64,000 nucleotides of DNA from HGM04593 sp045631205 (lineage in GTDB: Bacteria; Bacteroidota; Bacteroidia; Bacteroidales; Bacteroidaceae): positions 1-64,000 of the forward strand of contig JAZQUI010000016.1 of assembly GCA_045631205.1 (NCBI GenBank), given 5' to 3'. Each line of letters starts with the position of its first letter. Position 1 is the first letter of the stretch. Of this stretch, positions 8,382 through 17,752 are shown one piece after another. The notes under the pieces were generated by a model. The model ran no database searches and was not told where the DNA came from. It saw nothing but the letters and a program-made list of their open reading frames with translations. Position numbers and translations under genes: made by a program.

Positions 8382-9639
8382 AATTCACTCGGTTTATGTT
8401 TTCTATGTTGTTTTCTGTGTTGTTCTCGTTGTTTGTGCCGTTTGCATCGGTAGTGGTCTTGTTAAGTCGCTTTACATATCGGCTTATGCTAAGAATGATT
8501 CCTACATAAACGCAGTTTATAAGTATCGACGTTCCTCCTTGACTCACAAGTGGCAGGGGTTGTCCTGTTACCAATCCGCCGACAGAGATTGTCATGTGCA
8601 ACAGAGCCTGTATGGTGATAATCATACCCACACCCATAATAAGAAAAGCCGGGTAGGGGTCCTCACATTTGGCAGCAATTGCACCACAACGGTAGAGAAT
8701 TGTCAAGTATAGCATAACCACTATAAAACCGCCAATGAGTCCAAGTTCCTCAATGATGATTGCATATATAAAGTCGGAGTAGGCGTGCGGTATGTAGTCG
8801 CGCTGTACCGAGTTTCCCGGTCCTTTTCCAATGAGTCCGCTCGACGCAATAGCTATGCTTGCGTAAGTACGTTGCTCATTGCCGCTTATCTTGTAATCCT
8901 TCGGTTTTATCTGTTTTCCGGTATCGAAGACATCGAGTATGCGGTTTTTCCAGGTGAGGGCTTTGCTGTGTATTTTTCTCTCCCACGATGGTGCAGAATC
9001 GTCCATCTTGGGGGTCCACATAATTGCACCGACAAATGTTGCTCCTATTAGTACCCCAATTCCGACGAGGCTCATAAGGTGTTTCCAGTAAACACGGCCA
9101 ATGAACATCATCATAAATACCGTGAGAAGAACTATCGCAACAGTAGAGAGGTTTTCTAGCAGAATAAAGAAACAGGGAATGGCACAAAGCAACAGTATTT
9201 TTTTCATTGCTTTGAGGTCGGTTCCAGCCTCAGTCTGCGACTGTGCAAGCACAAGAGCTGTGGTCATAACCACGCCCATTTTGGCAATCTCCAAAGGTTG
9301 GAAACGTACCCCGAGAATGGTTATCCAGCGTGCACTGTCATTCACGGCGTCGCCGCCGACAAGTGCCCAAAAGAGAAACACCACTCCTGCCACGTATGTG
9401 AGGTACGAGAACCTTTTTATCCACGATATTTTCATATTATGGATGAACCACACCACGCCTACTCCTGCAATAAGGAAGAGTGCGTGCTTTGTGATAGGTT
9501 GCCAATAATTGTGTGTCTTGTAAGTCTGTCGGCTCAACGCGCTGAACACCTCGACGAGCGACAAGGAACAGAGGATAAAGAATATTGCCCATATTACTTT
9601 ATCGCCCTTGAAAATTCTCCTTACTATCCCTTTTCCCAT
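8365..9639 (-). CDS. ftsW: SEDS glycosyltransferase FtsW
   Basis: Polytopic SEDS protein that polymerises lipid II at the septum together with its partner transpeptidase (the FtsI encoded four genes upstream). About ten hydrophobic segments can be counted over residues 15-395. The family motif appears as SSGLIGKGPGNSVQRDYIPHAYSDFIYAIIIEE in broken form (about 265-300), including the HAYSDFIYAIIIEELG stretch. The C-terminal ~30 residues are Asn-rich and low complexity (NNENNTENNIENIN), an unusual tail. Within the dcw operon FtsW rather than RodA is the safe reading. Confidence 0.94.
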   Translation of the reverse strand: MGKGIVRRIFKGDKVIWAIFFILCSLSLVEVFSALSRQTYKTHNYWQPITKHALFLIAGVGVVWFIHNMKISWIKRFSYLTYVAGVVFLFWALVGGDAVNDSARWITILGVRFQPLEIAKMGVVMTTALVLAQSQTEAGTDLKAMKKILLLCAIPCFFILLENLSTVAIVLLTVFMMMFIGRVYWKHLMSLVGIGVLIGATFVGAIMWTPKMDDSAPSWERKIHSKALTWKNRILDVFDTGKQIKPKDYKISGNEQRTYASIAIASSGLIGKGPGNSVQRDYIPHAYSDFIYAIIIEELGLIGGFIVVMLYLTILYRCGAIAAKCEDPYPAFLIMGVGMIITIQALLHMTISVGGLVTGQPLPLVSQGGTSILINCVYVGIILSISRYVKRLNKTTTDANGTNNENNTENNIENINRVNYEEGV

Positions 9640-9660
9640 ATATAAATTCTCCGTAGTCGT

Positions 9661-10992
9661 TTATAGTTTGCAGACAAGTTCCTTGAACTGCTTGCCACGG
9701 TCTTCGTAACTCTTGAAGAGGTCGAAGCTTGCGCAACAAGGGCTTAACAATACAGTCTCTCCGCTTTTTGCCATTTTGTATGCGGCTGCAACGCATTCCT
9801 GCATAGAGTGTGTATCGGCAATGGGCAACCCGAACTCGCCGAAGAAATTATGCAACTTGGCATTGTCGGCTCCCAGGAATATGAGTCCGCAGCATTTCTC
9901 CTTTACAAGCTCCGAAATTTCGCTGTAATCGTTGCCTTTGTCCTTTCCACCAAGTATGAGTATGGTCTTTGTCTTCATACTTTGCAATGCATACCAGCAA
10001 CTGTTTACATTCGTTGCCTTTGAGTCGTTTATATACTCCACGCCGTTTACCTTTGCCACCTTCTCCAAACGGTGCTCCACTCCTGTGAAGCTGCTCAACG
10101 CTTCTCTGATGGTCTCTTTGCGTATGCCGGCTACGTTGGCCGAAATACCTGCTGCCATAGAGTTGTAGAGGTTGTGCTTTCCGGTGAGTGCAAGTTCCTC
10201 GAGCTCCATATTGAAGGGCGTAGGCTCGGTAAATACGAGCTTATGCTCTTCGGTATATGCTCCAAGTCCCTCTTTCTTCTCTTCGGCAAAGGGGTATAGC
10301 TTTCCGTGCTTGTATTTGGGTAGCTCATTCTGTATAATGGGGTCGTCGTTCCAATATACAAAAGCATCGTCCTGCTGCTGGTTCTGCAGAATACGCAATT
10401 TTGCATCGACATATTTCTGCATATCGTGCTCGTAACGGTCGAGGTGGTCGGGAGTTATGTTCATAAGAATTGCTACGTTGGCGCGGAACTCGTACATGTT
10501 GTCGAGCTGGAAACTGCTGAGTTCCACAATGTAGTAGTCCTTGTCGTCCTCGGCTACTTGCAGGGCAAGGCTGTTGCCAATGTTACCGGCAAGTCCCACA
10601 TTGAGCCCCGCCTCGCGGAATATGTGATATATTAGCGAGGTAGTAGTGGTTTTTCCGTTGCTGCCGGTGATGCAAATCATCTTTGCATTAGTGTAGCGGC
10701 CTGCAAACTCAATCTCCGATATTATAGGTATGCCGGCGTTCTTTATTTTTACAATGATGGGTGCCTCGTGGGGTATACCCGGGCTTTTTATAACCTCGGC
10801 AGCCGAGAGTATAACCTCTTCGCTATGTTTTTTCTCTTCCCAGCGTATGCCGTAGCTATCGAGCATCTCCTTGTATTTATCGGTAATGGCACCAAAGTCC
10901 GAAACAAAAACATCGAATCCTAACTTTTGTGCAAGAACAGCCGCTCCGCAACCGCTCTCTCCGGCTCCCAATATTACTATTCTTTTTTCCAT
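9661..10992 (-). CDS. murD: UDP-N-acetylmuramoylalanine--D-glutamate ligase
   Basis: Cytoplasmic Mur ligase adding D-Glu to UDP-MurNAc-L-Ala. The N-terminal dinucleotide-like fold begins VILGAGESGCGAAVLA. The ATP loop is GSNGKTTT (110-117), followed by HDMQKYVDAK and the C-terminal ILGGKDKGNDY, all typical for MurD. Length 443 residues. It follows mraY by 9 bp and precedes ftsW by 21 bp. Confidence 0.96.
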   Translation of the reverse strand: MEKRIVILGAGESGCGAAVLAQKLGFDVFVSDFGAITDKYKEMLDSYGIRWEEKKHSEEVILSAAEVIKSPGIPHEAPIIVKIKNAGIPIISEIEFAGRYTNAKMICITGSNGKTTTTSLIYHIFREAGLNVGLAGNIGNSLALQVAEDDKDYYIVELSSFQLDNMYEFRANVAILMNITPDHLDRYEHDMQKYVDAKLRILQNQQQDDAFVYWNDDPIIQNELPKYKHGKLYPFAEEKKEGLGAYTEEHKLVFTEPTPFNMELEELALTGKHNLYNSMAAGISANVAGIRKETIREALSSFTGVEHRLEKVAKVNGVEYINDSKATNVNSCWYALQSMKTKTILILGGKDKGNDYSEISELVKEKCCGLIFLGADNAKLHNFFGEFGLPIADTHSMQECVAAAYKMAKSGETVLLSPCCASFDLFKSYEDRGKQFKELVCKL

Positions 10993-11001
10993 CTCTCCTT
11001 T

Positions 11002-12258
11002 TTATCTAACTTTCAATGTCATAAGCGTTATAGCCGCCATAATGATTGTCACAATCCAGAAACGCACGGTAACTTTCGCCTCGTGCATAGGTCTTTTAGG
11101 TCCTTTGAACACGTACTTACACTCTTTGTCGAGCTTCTCATCGCCGATAGTGTAGTGGTGGTGCAGGGGTGTGCAGCGGAACAGTCTTTGTTTTATGCCC
11201 TTTTTCTTACCTTTTTTGAAGTAGGCCACCTGTGCCATAACCGAAAGGTTCTCAACCACGAATATTCCGCAAAGGAGTACCAAAAGTATCTCTTTGTGTA
11301 TGAGTATTGCAACTACGGCAATTATACCACCAATTGTTAGGCTGCCGGTATCTCCCATAAACACCTGTGCAGGGAATGAGTTGTACCAAAGGAAACCAAT
11401 GAGTGCGCCGATGAATGCAAAAGCAAACACGGCAACCTCCTCGCTACCCGGGAGGTACATTATGTTAAGGTATTCTGCCCAGTTTACGTGGCTCGACACA
11501 TAAGCCAGTATGGCAAGTGCCACGCCTATTATGGCGGCGTTGCCTGCGAGCATACCATCCATACCGTCGTTCAGGTTGGCACCATTGGATACTGCTGTAA
11601 CAATGAATATGGTTACAATAACGAACAAAACCCATCCGGCAGCGTTTGCGTAATCTCCGCAGAAGGACATAATATCGCTATATCCCAGGTTGTGGTCTTT
11701 TATAAAAGGTATGGTTGTCTTGTTCAGCTTTTCGGGCTTTGTGCGGTGCTGCACTTCAATGGTGTTGTTCACCTGTACGCTCACATTCTCTCTCATCACC
11801 GCCTGGGGGCTTAAATAGAGGGTGAGTCCGATGAGCAGTCCAAGCCCCACCTGTGAAACCACTTTCACCTTGCCGGGTATGCCATCCTTGTTCTTCTTGA
11901 AGGTTTTGATATAGTCGTCGGCAAAACCCACAGCTCCCAACCACAATGTTGTTATGAGCATAAGCAACATATAGACATTGTCGAGACGGCCAAGAAGCAG
12001 GCAGGGTATGACAATTGCTACAATAATTATCAGACCGCCCATAGTGGGAACACCTACTTTGAGGTTGTTCTTGTCGAGGTCGCGCAATGTTTCGGAGATT
12101 TGTCTTTTCTTGAAAAAGCGTATGAAATATTCTCCGAAGATTGTGGATATGAGCAATGCGAGCACAATGGCTGCGAGTGCCCTGAACGAAGTGTAGCCAA
12201 ACAGGCGTGCGCCAGGGAAATTGGCTTTCTGTAATAGATCGAAAAGATAGTACAACAT
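11002..12258 (-). CDS. mraY: Phospho-N-acetylmuramoyl-pentapeptide transferase
   Basis: Inner-membrane enzyme joining phospho-MurNAc-pentapeptide to undecaprenyl phosphate to form lipid I. Around ten membrane segments are seen. Active-site Asp motifs are GFADDYIKTFKKNKDGIPGK in the second loop and NLNDGMDGMLAGNA, where most relatives have a DGLDG form. The His motif near the C terminus is CTPLHHHYTIGDEK. At 418 residues it is longer than E. coli MraY (360), with an extra loop around residues 165-210; longer MraY proteins are usual in Bacteroidota. Confidence 0.96.
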   Translation of the reverse strand: MLYYLFDLLQKANFPGARLFGYTSFRALAAIVLALLISTIFGEYFIRFFKKRQISETLRDLDKNNLKVGVPTMGGLIIIVAIVIPCLLLGRLDNVYMLLMLITTLWLGAVGFADDYIKTFKKNKDGIPGKVKVVSQVGLGLLIGLTLYLSPQAVMRENVSVQVNNTIEVQHRTKPEKLNKTTIPFIKDHNLGYSDIMSFCGDYANAAGWVLFVIVTIFIVTAVSNGANLNDGMDGMLAGNAAIIGVALAILAYVSSHVNWAEYLNIMYLPGSEEVAVFAFAFIGALIGFLWYNSFPAQVFMGDTGSLTIGGIIAVVAILIHKEILLVLLCGIFVVENLSVMAQVAYFKKGKKKGIKQRLFRCTPLHHHYTIGDEKLDKECKYVFKGPKRPMHEAKVTVRFWIVTIIMAAITLMTLKVR

Positions 12259-12273
12259 ATCTCCTTATATATA

Positions 12274-13728
12274 TTATATACCGAAAATCTCTTTTATAAC
12301 CTCTTTGTCATCAAAGTGGTGTTTTACACCTTTTATCTCCTGGTAGTTTTCGTGTCCTTTTCCGGCCACAACCACAACATCACCTTTTTGTGCAAGGGCA
12401 CAAGCAGTCTTTATAGCCTCTTTTCTGTCGGCGATTGCAAGCACACTCTTTTTCTGCTCTTCTGTGAGGCCTGCAAGCATGTCGTTGATTATATCCTGCG
12501 GCTCTTCGAAGCGGGGGTTGTCCGATGTTATTATCACGCGGTTGCTACCCTTCACAGCCTCTTGTGCCATAATGGGGCGTTTGCCTTTGTCGCGGTTGCC
12601 ACCTGCACCCACCACTGTGATGATCTGTCCGCGTCCGCGCAGAACTTCGTTTACTGTGCCAAGCACGTTCTTTATCGCATCGGGTGTGTGGGCATAATCG
12701 ACAATCGCCGAAACACCCTCGCGTGAGTGTATCGCCTCGAAGCGTCCCGAAACAGGTTTCAGTGTGCTCAACACACGCAGAACCTCACTGCTCTCCTTTC
12801 CAAGTTCCACTGCTGCACCAAAGATGGCAAGCAGGTTGCTTACATTGAAGCGCCCAGTGAGAGGTGTTGCAAATTCCTGGTTGTTGAATTCGAGTATCAT
12901 ACCGTCGAGGTGTGTCTCCACTATGCGGCCTTTGTAATCGCCCAAAGTGCGTGTAGAGTATTTCTTTATGTCGGCACGGGTATTCTGTACCATCACAAGA
13001 CCGTTCTTGTCGTCGATGTTTGTTATTGCAAAGGCATCGCGAGGCAACATATCGAAGAAACTCTTTTTGCATTTGAGGTAGTTGTCCATTGTTTCGTGGA
13101 AATCGATATGGTCGCGTGTGAGGTTTGTGAATATACCTCCGGCAAATGTGAGTCCTCCAACACGTTCCTGTGCCAGGGCATGTGAACTCACCTCCATAAA
13201 TGCATATTCGCACCCTTCATCGGCCATCTGTCCGAGCAAGCGGTTAAGGTTCACTGCGTCGGGTGTTGTGTGTGTCGAGGGGTATGCCTTGCCGTCTATG
13301 TAGTTGCACACAGTCGAGAGAAGTCCGCATTTGTGTCCCATTTCGCGAAAGAGTTCGTAGAGCAGTGTTGCGATGGTGGTTTTGCCGTTTGTGCCGGTAA
13401 CGCCAACCAGTTTGAGTTTCTGGGTGGGGTTGCCGTAGAAAGCGGTGGCAAGCTGTCCGCAAATGCTTTGTGTACAGGGTAGCTGTATGTATGCAATCTC
13501 GGGGTTCAGTTGCTCGGGCATTGTTTCGCACACGATAGCTGCTGCACCTTTTTCCTCGGCTGCTTTTATGTATTGGTGCCCGTCGGCCTGTGTACCGCGT
13601 ATGGCAATGAATATATCTCCTTTTTCAACCTGTCGGGAATCAATGTTCACGCCCGTGATGTCGGCCTCCTCTTTAGGGAGTACTATACGGGTGTATTGTA
13701 TGTTTTTCAAAAGTTCGCTTAATCTCAT
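12274..13728 (-). CDS. murE: UDP-MurNAc-tripeptide ligase (meso-DAP adding)
   Basis: Cytoplasmic Mur ligase that adds the third residue of the stem peptide. The ATP loop is GTNGKTT (112-118). The specificity motif DNPRFEEP is clear; DNPR is the form associated with meso-diaminopimelate rather than lysine, so this organism probably has DAP-type peptidoglycan. Length 484 residues. It sits 6 bp after ftsI and 15 bp before mraY in the transcript. Confidence 0.96.
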   Translation of the reverse strand: MRLSELLKNIQYTRIVLPKEEADITGVNIDSRQVEKGDIFIAIRGTQADGHQYIKAAEEKGAAAIVCETMPEQLNPEIAYIQLPCTQSICGQLATAFYGNPTQKLKLVGVTGTNGKTTIATLLYELFREMGHKCGLLSTVCNYIDGKAYPSTHTTPDAVNLNRLLGQMADEGCEYAFMEVSSHALAQERVGGLTFAGGIFTNLTRDHIDFHETMDNYLKCKKSFFDMLPRDAFAITNIDDKNGLVMVQNTRADIKKYSTRTLGDYKGRIVETHLDGMILEFNNQEFATPLTGRFNVSNLLAIFGAAVELGKESSEVLRVLSTLKPVSGRFEAIHSREGVSAIVDYAHTPDAIKNVLGTVNEVLRGRGQIITVVGAGGNRDKGKRPIMAQEAVKGSNRVIITSDNPRFEEPQDIINDMLAGLTEEQKKSVLAIADRKEAIKTACALAQKGDVVVVAGKGHENYQEIKGVKHHFDDKEVIKEIFGI

Positions 13729-13734
13729 AATATT

Positions 13735-15963
13735 CTATGGTTTAAGGGTGAGCGTAATATGTGTGCCTTTTATGGCTTTTGTGCCGGCTTTTATGCTTTG
13801 TGCCGTTACGTGTCCGTAACCGTTGAGGCTTGCTTTGAGCCCTGCTTTTTTCATAAGGTAAACCGCATCTTTGGCACCCATACCTATAACATCGGGTACA
13901 AATTCATCGCTTGTTTCAAGTTCGGAAAATGTTACACGGCTGCTGTCGGTTCTGGTTTTTCCCCATTCGGGTTCTCCATCTTTGTACGAGGTACGGTAAT
14001 TGTTCTCAATTTCTATATCCATCTCATCGAGCAAGTAGCTCACAGCGTTCATGTTACCGTTTTTAATTATTGGCAGCAGGCTGTTTATTGTGTCGGTGCC
14101 GCTTGTAAGTGGCATGCGTTCGTGTTTTGCCATAATATTCTCGGCAATCTCCTTGAATACACGGCCCGATGTCATACCGCCCGAGCGTGGTTGCTTGTGG
14201 TTGACCATCTGCACTATGCAGGTGTATTGCGGGTTGTCGGCAGGGAAGAAACCGCAGAAACTCAACAGGTACTCTATTGGGCTGTAATTGTAACTTCCGT
14301 TTTTGGCAATGCGGGCGGTTCCGGTCTTTCCGGCCGAAACGAAACTCTTGGTTCTGGCATTGCCGCCTGTACCGTCTTTTGCATTCACCACCTCCACAAG
14401 CATTTTGGTAAGAGCCTCTACCGTTGTAGGTGACAGGGCTTTTTTCTTTAATACCTCGGGCTCAAATTCCTCCACCACATCTCCATCTTTAAGAACTGCT
14501 TTCACCAAGCGTGGCTTCATAAAATCGCCACCGTTGGCTATTGTGTTGTAGAAGGCTACCATGTTTATCGATGTCATCATTGAAGCGTAGCCGTAAGAGA
14601 GCGAAACGAGGTCGCTGTGTGACCATGTCTTCTGTGACGGGTTTGCGTAATATGGTGTGGCCTCGTCGTTTATAAGACGGAAGTTTGTGCGCATTCCAAG
14701 CTCTTTCAACTTGTTGGTAAAGGCTGTGGGGTTTTTCTTGAACCCTCGGCTTATAATCTCGCCCATACCAATGTTCGAAGAGTATTTAAGCACCTCGGTT
14801 ATTGTGTAGTGGCTGCCACTGCCGGGTGCCGGTTTGTGGCTGTCCGATATAACGTGTTTCCTTACAAATGCGTAGGCTCCGCCGTGGTGCGGTACAGAGT
14901 CCTCGGGGTTTACAACTCCCTCTTCGAGTGCGGCTGCAAGTGCTACGGTCTTGAAAATAGAACCCGGCTCCATAAGGTTGCAGAGTGCGAGGTTGGGGGT
15001 GTTGCTGTATTCGGTTTTGTCGTTTGTTTCAATATATATGCCCTCACCGGCCTTGGTGAGGTTTACTATAGCTTTTACATCGCCGGTCTTGGCTTCCATA
15101 AGTATTGCCCAACCGGTTTTTGCATCAAACTCCGTTACATATCTGCGCAAGGCTTTCTCGCAGATGTCCTGCATTTCAATGTTGAGCGTTGTTTGTATGT
15201 CGTAACCGTTTGTGGCGGGAACATCTACTTTGAGGTTTGCTTTTTCTTTTCTTCCCACGCCGTCTTTTCCTCGTAACAGCGAATCGTACTTGCTCTCAAT
15301 GCCGAAACTTATGTTGAACTGTCTGCCGCTCTTGTTCTCGGTAGCAACTATATCGCCAAGGGTACTTTTGGCGAGTGAGCCAAAGACCTTTTTGCGGTCG
15401 ATGAAATCTACGGCAATAAGTCCCGAATAGGCCGACGAGAGCGACATTATGGGGAGTTTCTTTATCTCCTTATATTGCGAGTAGTTAACGTATGTGGGTC
15501 CGGGGCACAGAGGGTATTTGCGACGTCCCTTTTCGCGTTTGCGGTTAATGTTGAGCCCTTTGCGCAAGTGTGCCTCAAATGAACTTGCGCTCCATTGTGG
15601 CAGTATGCGTGACAACCCTGCCGACAGTTCAGCCACATCAGCGTTCCAAATGGAGTCCTTTCGTTCCCTCACTCTTTTTTCGGTTCTTTTGCTATTGGGG
15701 TCGGTATAGTCAAAGTCTATGAAAAGGCGATATTTCACCAGGCTGCTAACCATGATTTCACCATTGTCGCTCAGTATGTTACCTCGCTTGGCAGGAACCT
15801 TTTGGTTGCCTTTGAAGCCACGGTCTCTTATCTCTGTCCAGAAGGCGCGCTCCTTGAACATGATAATGCCGGCCTTTGTAATTATCACGGCTCCCCATAT
15901 ACCGAACGCGAGCAGTACAAGCAGGTTGAAACGGAATATTATGTCTTTTCTAAAATAGAACAT
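13735..15963 (-). CDS. ftsI: Division transpeptidase FtsI (PBP3) with PASTA domain
   Basis: Class B penicillin-binding protein that crosslinks septal peptidoglycan with FtsW. It has a short N terminus, one membrane helix (about 10-32), a dimerisation domain, and a transpeptidase domain with all three catalytic motifs in order: SIFK (nucleophile Ser, in MEPGSIFKTV), SSN (in YSSNIG) and KTG (in AGKTGTA). The last ~65 residues (from about FVPDVIGMGAKDAVYLMKKA) form one PASTA domain, which is absent from E. coli FtsI but common in this phylum. Total 742 residues. It lies between the ftsL-like gene and murE. Confidence 0.95.
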   Translation of the reverse strand: MFYFRKDIIFRFNLLVLLAFGIWGAVIITKAGIIMFKERAFWTEIRDRGFKGNQKVPAKRGNILSDNGEIMVSSLVKYRLFIDFDYTDPNSKRTEKRVRERKDSIWNADVAELSAGLSRILPQWSASSFEAHLRKGLNINRKREKGRRKYPLCPGPTYVNYSQYKEIKKLPIMSLSSAYSGLIAVDFIDRKKVFGSLAKSTLGDIVATENKSGRQFNISFGIESKYDSLLRGKDGVGRKEKANLKVDVPATNGYDIQTTLNIEMQDICEKALRRYVTEFDAKTGWAILMEAKTGDVKAIVNLTKAGEGIYIETNDKTEYSNTPNLALCNLMEPGSIFKTVALAAALEEGVVNPEDSVPHHGGAYAFVRKHVISDSHKPAPGSGSHYTITEVLKYSSNIGMGEIISRGFKKNPTAFTNKLKELGMRTNFRLINDEATPYYANPSQKTWSHSDLVSLSYGYASMMTSINMVAFYNTIANGGDFMKPRLVKAVLKDGDVVEEFEPEVLKKKALSPTTVEALTKMLVEVVNAKDGTGGNARTKSFVSAGKTGTARIAKNGSYNYSPIEYLLSFCGFFPADNPQYTCIVQMVNHKQPRSGGMTSGRVFKEIAENIMAKHERMPLTSGTDTINSLLPIIKNGNMNAVSYLLDEMDIEIENNYRTSYKDGEPEWGKTRTDSSRVTFSELETSDEFVPDVIGMGAKDAVYLMKKAGLKASLNGYGHVTAQSIKAGTKAIKGTHITLTLKP

Positions 15964-15981
15964 ATCTCTCTTTGTAGGGTG

Positions 15982-16320
15982 TTAGTCTATGGCGTAGGGT
16001 GGTTGTGTTGCTGTTTTCAGTTCGCTATTGTTTTCTTGAATATATTTCTCAATGTGCGATTGACGGCTTTTTTCCGAAAATTCGCTTTGTATGGTCAAAA
16101 GGTCGTATCGCAAGTCGGTTCTCTCCTTTTTCAGTTGCTCAATTTCGCGAGTTTCTTGCAGAAAGGCATATCGGTTGCTCACATAGATGAAGGCATAGAT
16201 AACAATCATTCCAAGCAAGGGTGCGTTGTCGAGGAAGAGGTCGCTGTTGAGGAAACGTCCTCCGAAGAGCATTCCCATAAACCCTTTTTTCTTCTTCTTT
16301 TTCTCTTTTGTCTCGTCCAT
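15982..16320 (-). CDS. FtsL-like small divisome protein
   Basis: A 112-residue bitopic protein: a very basic N terminus (a run of Lys), a stretch of about 35 residues, one hydrophobic helix (LLGMIVIYAFIYVSNRYAF, about 35-53) and then a heptad-rich coiled coil (REIEQLKKERTDLRYDLLTI). That architecture and its place between rsmH and ftsI match FtsL, which binds FtsQ and activates FtsWI. Sequence identity in this family is low, so the assignment rests on architecture and order. The gap to rsmH is 3 bp. Confidence 0.8.
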   Translation of the reverse strand: MDETKEKKKKKKGFMGMLFGGRFLNSDLFLDNAPLLGMIVIYAFIYVSNRYAFLQETREIEQLKKERTDLRYDLLTIQSEFSEKSRQSHIEKYIQENNSELKTATQPPYAID

Positions 16321-16323
16321 CCT

Positions 16324-17235
16324 TTATGCCTCCTTCTTTATTGCGATTCTCAATTTTGCACTGCGAGAGCGAGGGTTGCGCTGCTCTTCTTCAGGTGTGG
16401 GTACAATCACTTTCTGCATATCGAACGGCGATGTTACACGTCCGAAGAAATCTTTCTCCACAATACCCTCGATGTTTCCGCTCTTCATAAAGTTCTTCAC
16501 CAAGCGGTCCTCGAGCGAGTGGTATGTTATTACCACAAGGCGTCCGCCGGGTTTTAGAACTTCGCCAGCCTGTTGCAACATCTCTTTCAGAGCCTCCATC
16601 TCATGGTTAATCTCTATGCGCAAAGCCTGGAATATTTTGGCAAGTTCCTTTTTCTCGCGTTGCGGCGGGCAGAAAGGCTTTGCTGCCTCTATAAGGTCGC
16701 TCACCATTCGGAAAGGTTTCGTACCCCTCTTCTTTACAATGGTGGCAGCAAGCTTGCGTGCGCAGTTGAGCTCTCCGTATAGTTTGAAGATGCGTGCGAG
16801 CTCCTCTTCTGTAGCATTGTTAAGCAGGTCGGCAGCAGTGTCACCACCGCGTTTGTTCATACGCATATCAAGTGCAGCGTCGAAACGGAAAGAGAAACCG
16901 CGTGTCTCGTCATCGAAATGGTGTCCCGAAACGCCAAGGTCGGCAAGCAGGGCGTCAATTTCTGTTACATTATGGTAGCGCAAGAAATTGTAGAGAAAAC
17001 GAAAGTTGCCTCGCACAAATGTGAATCGTTTGTCGTTGGGAGCGTTCTTCTCGGCATCCTCGTCCTGGTCGAAACTGTACAACTGTCCCTTCTTGCCCAA
17101 GCGCGAGAGAATTTCGCGCGAGTGGCCTCCTCCTCCAAAGGTAACATCGACGCAAATGTCGTTATCACCAATCTGCATTCCATCGAGGCTCTCTTTCAAC
17201 AGCACCGGTGTGTGGTAAACAAGTTCTTCACTCAT
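16324..17235 (-). CDS. rsmH: 16S rRNA (cytosine-1402-N4) methyltransferase RsmH
   Basis: SAM-dependent methyltransferase (MraW) modifying C1402 in the 16S rRNA decoding centre. The SAM site is VDVTFGGGGHSREIL. Other family blocks are LADLGVSGHHFDDETRGFSFR, seen here in pieces (LADLGVSGHHFD, RGFSFRFDAALDMRM), and VVITYHSLEDRLVK near the end. The 303 residues are normal. It overlaps mraZ by 8 bp, the standard head of the dcw cluster. Confidence 0.96.
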   Translation of the reverse strand: MSEELVYHTPVLLKESLDGMQIGDNDICVDVTFGGGGHSREILSRLGKKGQLYSFDQDEDAEKNAPNDKRFTFVRGNFRFLYNFLRYHNVTEIDALLADLGVSGHHFDDETRGFSFRFDAALDMRMNKRGGDTAADLLNNATEEELARIFKLYGELNCARKLAATIVKKRGTKPFRMVSDLIEAAKPFCPPQREKKELAKIFQALRIEINHEMEALKEMLQQAGEVLKPGGRLVVITYHSLEDRLVKNFMKSGNIEGIVEKDFFGRVTSPFDMQKVIVPTPEEEQRNPRSRSAKLRIAIKKEA

Positions 17236-17692
17236 TGTTTTCTCCTTTCTCTGCGGTCATAATACTTTCGAGTTCGCGGCTGAACTCTTCGGGGCTCATA
17301 AATGGTTTTTCCACCTTCTTTTTCGCCCAAATCTCTATAGTGTCGTCCATACCAATGAAGCGCACTTCCTGCTCAATCGCCGCCATCTTCATATAGCGTT
17401 TGGGTAGCAGTATACGTCCATTGCTGTCGATGTGCAATTCCTCCACGTCGGCTACAAATTGGCGGAATATCATCTGGTGTTTTGCGTTCCATTTATCGAG
17501 ACGGCTGCGCAGCAAGTTCAGTTGTTCGTTCCAACTGTCGAGAGGGTAGAGCACAAGGCAATCCTGGTACACATCTTTGCGCAACATCACCGTGTCGCAG
17601 GCTCCGGCCTGCAACGTACGACGGAAACAAGCGGGCAGGAAAACCCTGCCTTTACTGTCGGTTTTTGCCTCTATGTTGCCTATGAAACGCAT
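17228..17692 (-). CDS. mraZ: Transcriptional regulator MraZ
   Basis: DNA-binding AbrB-fold protein that controls the dcw operon. Two swapped-hairpin domains are seen: the first starts FIGNIEAKTDSKGRVFLPA, the second carries DSNGRILLPKRYM. I start it at the ATG at 17692 (MRFIGNIEAK), giving 154 residues and the usual family N terminus. An in-frame ATG 63 bp upstream would add 21 atypical residues encoded by the operator region. The gene leads the operon, and the repeats it is expected to bind lie 30-60 bp upstream. Confidence 0.94.
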   Translation of the reverse strand: MRFIGNIEAKTDSKGRVFLPACFRRTLQAGACDTVMLRKDVYQDCLVLYPLDSWNEQLNLLRSRLDKWNAKHQMIFRQFVADVEELHIDSNGRILLPKRYMKMAAIEQEVRFIGMDDTIEIWAKKKVEKPFMSPEEFSRELESIMTAEKGENNE

Positions 17693-17721
17693 ATTTTTAT
17701 GCCAATGTATATAATTCGGTT

Positions 17722-17752
17722 CAAAATTACACAATTCCCCACAATTCCCCAC
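17722..17752 (-). promoter_or_regulatory. dcw promoter with MraZ-type operator repeats
   Basis: On the minus strand the sequence contains two exact tandem 10-mers GTGGGGAATT (17752-17743 and 17742-17733) and a third degenerate unit GTGTAATTTT (17732-17723). MraZ of other bacteria binds GTGGG-type repeats at 10-nt period. The third unit overlaps a TAATTTTG -7 element (17729-17722). No clear TTTG is found at the -33 position, which the MraZ repeats occupy. MraZ binding here should therefore directly affect polymerase access; the sign of control is inference. Confidence 0.8.
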
